Part shown: piece after piece, positions 1 to 7,700 of the stretch
How the letters are laid out: every line of letters starts with the position of its first letter
Numbering within the stretch: position 1 is the stretch's first letter
Assembly (NCBI GenBank): GCA_000716465.1
Contig: JNWL01000085.1
Span: 1-9,826 of the forward strand
Length of the DNA: 9,826 nucleotides
Direction: 5' to 3'
Source: Streptomyces bikiniensis
Lineage (GTDB): Bacteria > Actinomycetota > Actinomycetes > Streptomycetales > Streptomycetaceae
Translations under genes and position numbers: made by a program
Notes under the pieces: generated by a model
The model's input: only the letters and a program-made list of their open reading frames with translations
What the model was told of the DNA's origin: nothing
The model's database searches: none

Positions 1-175
1 TCGCCACCCGAGCGCCGGGACGGACCCCGGCGGCGGTCAGACGGCGGCTCACCGCCGAGGCCAGGGAGACCAGTTCGGCGTACGAGACGGAGCCCCCCGG
101 ATCCTGGACCGCGATCCGGTCCGGGCGCGCGGCGGCGTGCGCCCGCACCCGCTCCACGACCCCGGTGTACGCCTC
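1..175 (-). other. Adenylation domain, N-terminal fragment
   Basis: Only the opening of this A domain is present: [19 protein letters not shown], then [18 protein letters not shown] and the A1-like start GVRPGARVA. All pocket residues lie beyond the window edge, so residue Y cannot be predicted. Its sequence differs clearly from the beginnings of the other A domain starts seen here. Confidence 0.88.
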
Positions 176-3100
176 CTCGACCGCCGTCGCCGCCCACGCC
201 GCCCGCACCGCGGCCGACTCGGCCGGCAGCAGCACCTCGACCGCCCGCACCGGACGGTCCGGCGCCGCGACGAACGCGCCCAGCAGATGCGTCAGCCGGT
301 CGGCGAACGACCGCGCGGTCCCCTCGTCGAACAGGTCGGCGCTGTACTCCAGGACCGCGTCGATCCCGGCCGGCGCCCCGTCCTCCGTACGCCGCTCGAA
401 CAGCTCGAACGCCAGGTCCGCCTTGGCGGTCCCGGTGCCGATCAGCAGCGGCTCCGACTCCAGGCCCGCCAGCCGCACCGTCGCGTCCGGCGTGTTGTGC
501 AGGGTCAGCATCGTCTGGAACAGCGGGTGCCGGGCCAACGACCGGCTCGGCGCCAGCGCGTCCACCAGCGCCTCGAACGGCAGGTCCTGGTGCGCGTACG
601 CGGCCAGGTCGGCGGCGCGGACCCGGTCCAGCAGCTCCCGGAACGTCGGATCGCCCGACAGGTCCGTCCGCAGCACCAGGGTGTTCACGAACAGGCCGAC
701 CAGCTCGTCCAGGACCGGATCGGTGCGTCCCGCGACCGGCGAGCCGATCGGGACGTCGTCGCCCGCGCCCAGCTTCGAAAGGAGCGCGGCCAGCGCCGCC
801 TGGAGCACCATGAACGTGCTCACGCCCTGCTCCCGGGCCAGCTCCCCGACCGCCGCGTGCAGCGCCCCGTCGACGCGGAACGCCACCTCCCCGCCCCGGT
901 ACGTCGGCACGGCGGGCCGCGGCCGGTCGGCCGGCAGCTCCAGCTCGTCCGGCAGCCCCTCCAGCGCCTCCCGCCAGTGGGCGAGCTGCTCGTCCGAGAC
1001 CGCCTCCAGCAGCTCGCGCTGCCACAGCGTGTAGTCCGCGTACTGCACCGGCAGCGGCGCCCACACCGGCGCGCCGCCCGCGCGGCGCGCCTCGTAGGCC
1101 GCCGCCAGGTCCGCGCCCAGCGGGCCCACCGACCAGCCGTCGGCGGCGATGTGGTGCACGACGAGCAGCAGCACGTGCTCCTCGTCCGGGCCGCGGAACA
1201 GCTCGGCCCGCAGCGGCAGTTCGGCCGCCAGGTCGAAACCGCGCCGCGCGGCCGCGCGCACCGCCTCCTCGTCCAGCGGGGAGACCGGCAGCTCGATCCG
1301 GACCGCGTCCGCGTCCACGACCTCCTGCCGGGGCCGCCCGTCGGTGTCCGGGAACCGGGTGCGCAGCGCCTCGTGGCGCACCACGACGTCCCGCACCGCC
1401 GCCCGCAGCGCCGCCACGTCCAGCGCCCCCGTCAGACGGATGGCGACCGGGATGTTGTACGCCGGGTTGTCCGCCTCCAGCTGGCCCAGGAACCACAGCC
1501 GCCGCTGGGCGGGGGAGAGCGGCAGCACGTCCGGGCGCACGGCCGGCGCCGGAGCGGGCCGGGCCTCCCCGGCGTCCGCGACCCGGGCCGCGAGGGCCGC
1601 CGGGGTCGGCGCGTCGAAGACCGCCCGGACCGGCAGGTCGGCGCCGAGCGCCGTCCTGATCCGGCCGGTCAGCCGGGTCGCGAGCAGCGAGTGCCCGCCG
1701 AGGTCGAAGAACGAGTCGTCCGGACCGGCCGGCGCCGGCAGGCCCAGGACCTCGCCGAACACCTCGCACAGCAACTGCTCCTGCGGGGTCCGCGGGGCGC
1801 GGGCCGCGGTGCGCGGACCCTGCTCGGGCGCGGGCAGCAGCTTGCGGTCGACCTTGCCGTTGGCGGTGAGCGGCAGCGCCTCCATCGCCACGTACAGGGC
1901 GGGCACCATGTGTGCGGGCAGGCTCTCGGCCAGGTGCGCGCGGAGCACCGCGGGGGCGGCGGTGCCGACGGTGTACGCCACCAGCTGCGTGCCGCCCGGC
2001 AGGTCCTCCCGGGCCACGACGGTCGCCTGGGACACCCCGGGGTGGGCCGCCAGCACCGACTCGATCTCGCCGAGCTCGATCCGGAAGCCCCGGATCTTGA
2101 CCTGGTGGTCGGCCCGGCCGATGTACTCGATCTGCCCGTCCGCGCCCCAGCGCACCACGTCACCGGTCCGGTACATCCGGCTGCCGGGCGGGCCGAACGG
2201 GTCCGGCACGAAGCGGGTCGCGGTCAGCGCGGGGCGCCCGTGGTAGCCGCGGGCCACGCCGGCACCGGCGATGTACAGCTCGCCGACCGCCCCGGAGGGG
2301 GCGGCCCGCAGCGCGTCGTCGAGCACGTACACCCGCGTGTTGGCGATCGGCCGGCCGATCGGCGGGACGCCGCCGCGCTCGCCGTCCAGGACGGCCGCGG
2401 TCGACCAGATGGTGGTCTCGGTCGGCCCGTAGACGTTGGTGACCTCGCGGGCGGCGGCGCGCAGCGCGTCCGCCAGCGGCTCGCCGACGGCCTCGCCGCC
2501 GATCAGGACGCGCAGCCCCGCCAGGCTCTCCGGGTGCTCGGTGACCAGCGCGTGCCACAGGGTCGGCGTGGCCTGCATGACGGTCGCCCCGCTGTCCGTG
2601 ACCAGGGCGGCGAGCGCGGCCGGGTCGCGCACGGTGTCGCGCTCGGCGAGGACCAGCTCGGCGCCGGTCAGCAGCGGCACGAAGATCTCCAGGTTGGAGA
2701 TGTCGAAGCCGAAGGTGGTGACCGACAGGAAGCGGTCCCCGGGCCCGATGCCGAACCGCTCGCCCATGTCGTGCACCAGGTTGACCAGCGCGTCCTGCGG
2801 CACGACCACGCCCTTGGGGCGGCCGGTGGAGCCCGAGGTGTAGATCGTGTACGCGGTGTCCAGCGGGTCCGGGTCCGGGGTGCCGGCCGGGCCGGTCGGC
2901 CGCTCCGCGAGGAGCGCCGCCGCCGTGTCCAGGAGCAGGTGGGGGCGGGCGGTGACGGCCGGCAGCGCGGCGGCGACACCCGTGGTGGTGACCACCAGGG
3001 CGGGCGCCGCGTCGTCGAGCATGTAGCCGATGCGGTCGGCCGGGTAGTCGGGGTCGAGCGGCAGGTAGCCGGCGCCCGCCTTGACGACCGCGAGCGTCGC

Positions 3101-4684
3101 GACGACCAGGTCCGCCGAGCGCGGCAGCGCGAGCGCCACCAGCGCGCCCGGGCCCGCGCCGCGCGCCACCAGCTCGTGGGCGAGCCGGTCGGCGCGGGCG
3201 TGCAGCTCCGCGTGGTCCAGCCGCTCGGCGCCGCAGCGCAGCGCGGGCGCGTCCGGGGCGGCGGCGGCCCGCTCCGCGAGCTGCGCGCGCAGGGCGTGCC
3301 GCGGGTGGGAGCGGGCGGTGTCGTTGTGCCCGGAGAGCAGCGTGGCGCGCTCCTCCTCGCCGAGCAGCTCCAGCCGCGACAGCGGCAGGTCGGCCGTGTC
3401 GGGGAGCGCGGCGAGGAGCCGCAGGACCCGCCCGGACAGCGCGGCGGCCTCCGCCGCCGTGACCAGGTCGGGCGCGTGGTCGAGCCGCAGCGTCAGCTCC
3501 TCGCCGGGCAGCACGAGCAGCGACAGCGGGTAGTGCGTCGCGTCGCGGCCCCGCGCGCCCGTCACCGTCAGACCGGGGACGGCCCCGCGCAGGGCGTCCG
3601 GGTCCAGCGGATAGTTCTCGAAGATCATGACGGTGTCGAACAGCTCGCCGTGGCCCGCGTCCCGCTGGATCCGGGAGAGCCCCAGGTGCTGGTGCGGCAG
3701 GAGCGCCGTGTGCTGCTCCTGCGCCGCCCGCACGACCTCGGCCAGGGTCCCCCCGGCGGGTGTCCGCAGCCGCACCGGCAGCGTGTTGATGAAGAGGCCG
3801 ACCATCGACTCGACGCCCGGCAGCTCCGGCGGCCGGCCCGAGGTCGTGGTGCCGAACACCACGTCGTCCCGGCCGGTCAGAGCGCCGAGGACGACGGCCC
3901 ACACGCCCTGGAGGACACCGGACAGGGTGACGCCGCGGGCCCGGGCCCACTCCGTCAGCCGGGCCGTCGCCGCCGCGTCGAGGCGGGCGACGTGCTGCTC
4001 GGGCAGCACGGGGGCGCGGCCGGGCGGCGCCGGCACGAGCCGGGTGGGCTCCTCCAGGCCGTCGAGCAGCTCCCCGTACGCCGCGGCGGCGGCCTCCTCG
4101 TCCTGCCGGCCCAGCCAGGACAGGTAGCTCTTGTACGCGGTGACGGCGGGCAGCCCGGAGGCGTCGCCGCCCGCCGCGTACGCGGCGAACAGCTCGGACA
4201 GCAGCAGTGGCATCGACCAGCCGTCGAGCAGGATGTGGTGGCAGGTGACGAGGAGCCTGTGGCGGTCCGCGCCGGTGCCGACGAGGGTGAAGCGGATCAG
4301 CGGCGGCCGGCCCACGTCGAACGGCTCGGTGCGGTCCCGGTCGGTCAGCGCCTCCAGGTCGTCCGGCCGGTCCACCTCCCGCCAGGGCACCGGCACCGCC
4401 CGGGGTATCAGCTGCACCGGCTGCCCGTTCTTGCGGTAGCGGAAGCCCGCCCGCAGGTTGGGGTGCCGGGCCAGGACGCCGGCCGCGGCGGCCTTCAGCG
4501 CGCCCCGGTCGAGCGGCCCCTCCAGGTCGAGGACCAGCTGCACCGCGTACACGTCGAGCTCCCGCCGGTCGTACACGGCGTGGAAGAGCAGGCCCTCCTG
4601 GAGCGGAGTGAGCGGCAGCACGTCGCTCAGTCCGCCCGACGCCCGGGGCGCCCCGGGCCCCTTCCCCTGTCCGGTCGTGCTCAT
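1..4684 (-). CDS. Nonribosomal peptide synthetase, C(DCL)-A(Gly)-T-C(LCL)-A(partial), 3' end outside window
   Basis: This is the downstream NRPS subunit of the same assembly line. I translated the full frame and found it open from the ATG at 4684 to position 1 (1561 complete codons). Domains by residue: C ([14 protein letters not shown] at 23, HHILLDGWS at 149), A ([11 protein letters not shown] at 615, FDISNLEIF around 661, NGKVDR near 942), T ([10 protein letters not shown], Ser 999), C ([14 protein letters not shown] at 1054, HHIAADGWS at 1177), then the first 50 or so residues of a further A domain (from about 1509). The first C domain has DCL-type motifs and follows a protein ending in an E domain, so it should take a D-residue donor. 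The A domain code predicts glycine. The start is chosen because it overlaps the previous stop as ATGA, is preceded by a G-rich ribosome binding site, and leaves only about 20 residues before the C domain. The linker before the C domain is basic and glycine-rich. The remaining modules and any release domain are not visible. Confidence 0.97.
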   Translation of the reverse strand, partial: MSTTGQGKGPGAPRASGGLSDVLPLTPLQEGLLFHAVYDRRELDVYAVQLVLDLEGPLDRGALKAAAAGVLARHPNLRAGFRYRKNGQPVQLIPRAVPVPWREVDRPDDLEALTDRDRTEPFDVGRPPLIRFTLVGTGADRHRLLVTCHHILLDGWSMPLLLSELFAAYAAGGDASGLPAVTAYKSYLSWLGRQDEEAAAAAYGELLDGLEEPTRLVPAPPGRAPVLPEQHVARLDAAATARLTEWARARGVTLSGVLQGVWAVVLGALTGRDDVVFGTTTSGRPPELPGVESMVGLFINTLPVRLRTPAGGTLAEVVRAAQEQHTALLPHQHLGLSRIQRDAGHGELFDTVMIFENYPLDPDALRGAVPGLTVTGARGRDATHYPLSLLVLPGEELTLRLDHAPDLVTAAEAAALSGRVLRLLAALPDTADLPLSRLELLGEEERATLLSGHNDTARSHPRHALRAQLAERAAAAPDAPALRCGAERLDHAELHARADRLAHELVARGAGPGALVALALPRSADLVVATLAVVKAGAGYLPLDPDYPADRIGYMLDDAAPALVVTTTGVAAALPAVTARPHLLLDTAAALLAERPTGPAGTPDPDPLDTAYTIYTSGSTGRPKGVVVPQDALVNLVHDMGERFGIGPGDRFLSVTTFGFDISNLEIFVPLLTGAELVLAERDTVRDPAALAALVTDSGATVMQATPTLWHALVTEHPESLAGLRVLIGGEAVGEPLADALRAAAREVTNVYGPTETTIWSTAAVLDGERGGVPPIGRPIANTRVYVLDDALRAAPSGAVGELYIAGAGVARGYHGRPALTATRFVPDPFGPPGSRMYRTGDVVRWGADGQIEYIGRADHQVKIRGFRIELGEIESVLAAHPGVSQATVVAREDLPGGTQLVAYTVGTAAPAVLRAHLAESLPAHMVPALYVAMEALPLTANGKVDRKLLPAPEQGPRTAARAPRTPQEQLLCEVFGEVLGLPAPAGPDDSFFDLGGHSLLATRLTGRIRTALGADLPVRAVFDAPTPAALAARVADAGEARPAPAPAVRPDVLPLSPAQRRLWFLGQLEADNPAYNIPVAIRLTGALDVAALRAAVRDVVVRHEALRTRFPDTDGRPRQEVVDADAVRIELPVSPLDEEAVRAAARRGFDLAAELPLRAELFRGPDEEHVLLLVVHHIAADGWSVGPLGADLAAAYEARRAGGAPVWAPLPVQYADYTLWQRELLEAVSDEQLAHWREALEGLPDELELPADRPRPAVPTYRGGEVAFRVDGALHAAVGELAREQGVSTFMVLQAALAALLSKLGAGDDVPIGSPVAGRTDPVLDELVGLFVNTLVLRTDLSGDPTFRELLDRVRAADLAAYAHQDLPFEALVDALAPSRSLARHPLFQTMLTLHNTPDATVRLAGLESEPLLIGTGTAKADLAFELFERRTEDGAPAGIDAVLEYSADLFDEGTARSFADRLTHLLGAFVAAPDRPVRAVEVLLPAESAAVRAAWAATAVEEAYTGVVERVRAHAAARPDRIAVQDPGGSVSYAELVSLASAVSRRLTAAGVRPGARVA
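280..1535 (-). other. Condensation domain, LCL type
   Basis: The domain opens with [20 protein letters not shown] and has C3 HHIAADGWS at 1130-1156 with the catalytic second His. [22 protein letters not shown] and HQDLPFE are all intact. LCL type is fitting after an achiral glycine. It is nearly collinear with the LCL domain of the upstream gene. Confidence 0.93.
290..1545 (-). repeat. Diverged direct repeat, copy in downstream gene (LCL C domain)
   Basis: This stretch aligns to 8023-9290. From about 348 to 1156 the copies line up at a constant offset of 7733 bases, with no net insertion or deletion at the points I checked; near the C1 motif the offset becomes 7745 (four residues). One shared exact block is gcagcaccagggtgtt at 670-685. 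In residues encoded by 541-720, 54 of 60 match the other copy by my count. Confidence 0.85.
1560..1780 (-). other. Peptidyl carrier (T) domain
   Basis: The motif [16 protein letters not shown] carries the phosphopantetheine serine at 1688-1690. It has the GGHS form of carriers that hand over to a C domain, with no E domain following, as expected for a glycine module. Confidence 0.95.
1845..3335 (-). other. Adenylation domain, predicted glycine
   Basis: This is a complete A domain: A3 [11 protein letters not shown] (2812-2842), A4 [12 protein letters not shown]5 [12 protein letters not shown]7 [10 protein letters not shown]8 [13 protein letters not shown]10 NGKVDRK. Aligning to GrsA by eye gives D235 (2702-2704), I236, L239, Q278 (2573-2575), L299, G301, V322, I330, W331 (2405-2407) and K517 (1853-1855). 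The code D-I-L-Q-L-G-V-I-W-K is one conservative change (Val for Leu at 322) from the widely seen glycine code DILQLGLIWK, so glycine is predicted with good confidence. Confidence 0.9.
3345..4630 (-). other. Condensation domain, DCL type
   Basis: C1 reads [14 protein letters not shown] (4577-4618) and C3 reads HHILLDGWS (4214-4240). These variants are typical of DCL domains, which accept a D-configured donor. Other motifs are [28 protein letters not shown] and [12 protein letters not shown]. The assignment agrees with the E domain that ends the upstream protein. Confidence 0.93.
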
Positions 4685-4697
4685 CCTTCGTCCCCCC
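4681..4697 (-). promoter_or_regulatory. ATGA stop/start overlap with G-rich ribosome binding site
   Basis: On the minus strand the sequence reads GGGGGGACGAAGGATGA. The ATG at 4684-4682 overlaps the TGA at 4683-4681, so the stop of the upstream NRPS and the start of the downstream NRPS share bases. A Shine-Dalgarno-like GGGGGGA lies at 4697-4691, six bases before the ATG. The overlap implies translational coupling and roughly equal amounts of the two subunits. Confidence 0.85.
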
Positions 4698-4752
4698 ACT
4701 CGTCTGCGAACTCGTTCTCGAACTCGTCGATCTCGTCCTGGCCGAGCCCCTC
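4681..4752 (-). other. Acidic C-terminal tail, possible docking (COM-like) segment
   Basis: After the end of the E domain the protein finishes with [18 protein letters not shown] followed by DEG and stop. About ten of the last 22 residues are Asp or Glu. E domains at subunit ends commonly carry a short donor docking (COM) segment here. The next protein starts with a basic, Gly-rich leader ([18 protein letters not shown]), so a charge-assisted contact is plausible. This is inferred from position and charge only. Confidence 0.5.
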
Positions 4753-7700
4753 GACGAGCCCCAGGTCCGAGGGCGTGAAGCCCCCGGCGTCGGGCCGTGC
4801 GGCGTGTTCCGCGAGCGCCTTCAGCGCCCGGAACCAGCCGTGCGCGACCGCCTCCGCGTCGGCGTCGGCGACCGTCCGCCCCGCCCAGGCCCACTCGGCG
4901 ACCAGGCAGGGGCCGTCCGGGCGGTCCTCGGTGCGCGCGTTGACGCCGAGCGCGTGCGGCAGCGGCATCCCCGCGTCGGTGCCGGCCGCCACGTCCAGCG
5001 ACTCCGGCGCGACCTGCCAGTCCCCCGGCTCCGAAAGCGCCATCCGGCCCAGGTAGTTGAAGCCCAGCTGCGGCGCCGGGCGGGCGCCGAGCTCCGCCGC
5101 GGCACCGGTGCCGAGCCGGCCCAGCAGGCCGTGCCCGATCCCGTGGTCCGGGATGCGCCGCAGCTGCTCCTTGACCTCCTTGAGGACCTGGCCGAGCGCC
5201 GGCCCGCCGGCCCACACCTCGTCCCAGTCGCACAGGCCCACGTCGAGGCGGACCGGGTGCGTGCTGGTGAACCAGCCCACCGTGCGGGACAGGTCCACGC
5301 CCGGCACGACCGGCTCCCGGCCGTGCCCCTCCAGGTCGACGAGCACGTCCTGCGGCTCGCCGCGGCCGCGCCGCCAGTCCGCGACGCCGAGCGCGAGGGC
5401 GGTCAGCAGCACGTCGTTGATCTCGGCGTGGAAGGCGGCCGGGACGGTGGTGAGCAGCTCCGCCGTGTACGCGGCGGGCAGTTCGAGCCGCAGCCGGCGG
5501 GCGGTCGCCGCGGTGTCCTCGGCGGGGTCGAGCGGCCGGGTGCCGAACGGCGGGTCGCCGCCGTCCACGACCTCCCGCCACAGCGGCAGTTCGGCCCGGC
5601 GCTCCGGGCGCGCGGCCTCCTCGCGCAGCAGCAGCGCCCACTGCCTGAAGGAGGTGCCCACCGGTGCGAGGGGCCGCTCGGGCCGCTCGTACGCCTGGGC
5701 CAGGTCGGGCAGCAGGATGCGCCAGGAGACGCCGTCCACCACCAGGTGGTGCAGGGTCAGGAGCAGCCTGCCGGGCCGTTCCGCGCCGGCGTCGAGCCAG
5801 ACCGCGCGGACCACGTCGCCGCGCGCGGGCGCCAGTTCGGCGCGGGCCGTCGCCGCCTCCGCGCGGACCAGGGCGGCGAGGTCGCCGGCCCCGGCGTCGA
5901 CCCGGCGCAGCACGTCCCCGGCCCGGACCGCGCCGGCCTCCAGGATCGTGTCGCCGTGCCGGCGCAGCGCGTCGTGGTGGTCGAGGAGCGCCTGGAGGGC
6001 GGCCTCGATCCGCTCGTACGCGGCGCCCGCGGGCGTCTGGACGACGGCGGCCTGGTGGAAGCCGTCGGTCGGGCCGTCGACGGCGTCGAACCAGGCGGTG
6101 ATCGGCGTGGCCGGCACCGGCCCGGTGCCGTCGCCGACGCCGACGGCACCGGGCCGCCCCGCGGCCTGCGCGGCGAGCGCGAGCCCCTGCGGGGTGCGGT
6201 GCACGAAGACGTCCTGCGCGGTGATCGCGAGGCCGGCCTCGCGGGCCCTTCCGACGAGCTGGATGGAGCTGATGCTGTCGCCGCCGAGGTCGAAGAAGCT
6301 GGCGTCGGCGCCGGCCGACTCCAGTCCGAGGACCTCCGCGAAGGCCCGGCAGAGCGCCGCCTCCCGCTCGTTCGCGGGGGCGAGCCCCTCGGCGGCCCGG
6401 CTGTGGTCGGGCGCGGGCAGGGCACGGCGGTCGAGCTTGCCGTTCCCGGTGAGCGGCAGCGCGTCGAGGGCGACGACGGCGCTCGGCACCATGTGCTCGG
6501 GCAGGGCGCCGGCCAGCCGGGCCCGGACCTCCCGTACGTCCACGGGGGCGCCGGCGGCGACGACGTAGGCGACGAGCCGCTTGTCGCCGGGCCGGTCCTC
6601 GCGGACCACGACCGCGGCGGCCGCGAGGTCCCCGCGGGCCAGCAGCGCGCCCTCGATCTCGCCGGGCTCGATGCGGAAGCCGCGCAGCTTCACCTGGTCG
6701 TCGACGCGCCCGACGTAGTCGAGGCTGCCGTCGGCGTTCCACCGCACGAGGTCGCCGGAGCGGTACATCCGGCCGCCCCGCGCGGTGGCGTACGGGTCGG
6801 CGAGGAAGCGGGCCGCGGTCAGCTCGGGGCGCCGCAGGTAGCCGCGGGCCAGCTGGTCGCCGCCGATGTACAGCTCGCCGGTCACGCCGGGCGGCACCGG
6901 CCGCAGCCGCGCGTCGAGCACGTACAGGCGCGTGTTGTGCAGCGGGAAGCCGATCGGCGGCTTCACGGCACCGGACAGCGGCGCGCTGATGGAGGCGCAG
7001 ACGGTGGCCTCGGTCGGCCCGTACGCGTTGCGCATCACCCGCCCGCGCGAGAACCGCTCGACCAGCTCCGGCGGGCACGCCTCGCCCGCCACGACCAGCT
7101 GCACGCCCCCGGGCATCGGCCGGTCGGCCGGCCACGCGGACAGGACCGTCGGCGGCAGGCACACCATGGTGGTGCCGGTGCGCTCCACCAGCTCGGCGAG
7201 CGGGCCGCCCGGACCGCGCTCCTCGGCGGTCGACAGGATCATCGTGGCGCCCGAGAGCAGTCCGATGGAGAGCTCCCAGGTCGCCGCGTCGAAGCTGTAC
7301 GAGGCGAACTGGAGCCAGCGGGTGTCCGGGCCGATGCCCATGCGGGGGCCCTGGTCGGCGACCATCACGGCGACCGTGCGGTGCTCCACGACGACGCCCT
7401 TGGGGCGCCCGGTGGAGCCGGAGGTGTAGATGACGTACGCGGGGTCGCGGACGGACAGCGGCCGGGTCCGGTCGGCGTCGGTGAGGGGCCGGCCGGGGCG
7501 GGCGCCGACGGCGGCGCGCACGTCCGGGGCGTCGAGCAGCAGCCGCGGGACGTCCGTGCCGTCGAGGCCCGCGGACTCGGCGGCCGTCGTCAGGGCGAGC
7601 ACCGGCCGCGCGTCGTCGAGCATGTACGCGATGCGGTCCCGCGGGTAGGCGGCGTCGATCGGCAGGTAGGCGGCGCCCGCCTTGAGGACGGCGAGCAGCG

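Noticed and set aside
2160..3950. Minus-strand open frame of 596 codons
   Set aside because: It is out of frame with the real NRPS, which I translated as an unbroken C-A-T-C series through the same bases. Its product is Arg/Ala/Gly/Pro-rich and carries no NRPS motif.
4640..4700. Promoter or terminator between the two NRPS genes
   Set aside because: The genes overlap by four bases, leaving no room for one outside coding sequence, and I saw no hairpin followed by a T-run.
137..5056. Plus-strand open frame of 1639 codons, longer than most genes
   Set aside because: Up to 4684 its codons are in exact register with the antisense of the downstream NRPS codons, so a stop would need a TTA, CTA or TCA codon in the NRPS, all rare at this GC content. 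Its protein is Arg/Gln/Pro-rich with no domain, and the frame crosses the NRPS gene junction. It is a shadow.
5057..6568. Plus-strand open frame of 503 codons
   Set aside because: It is Ser/Arg/Ala-rich with no recognisable fold, and lies opposite the E, T and A motifs of the NRPS; it is an antisense shadow of a GC-rich gene.
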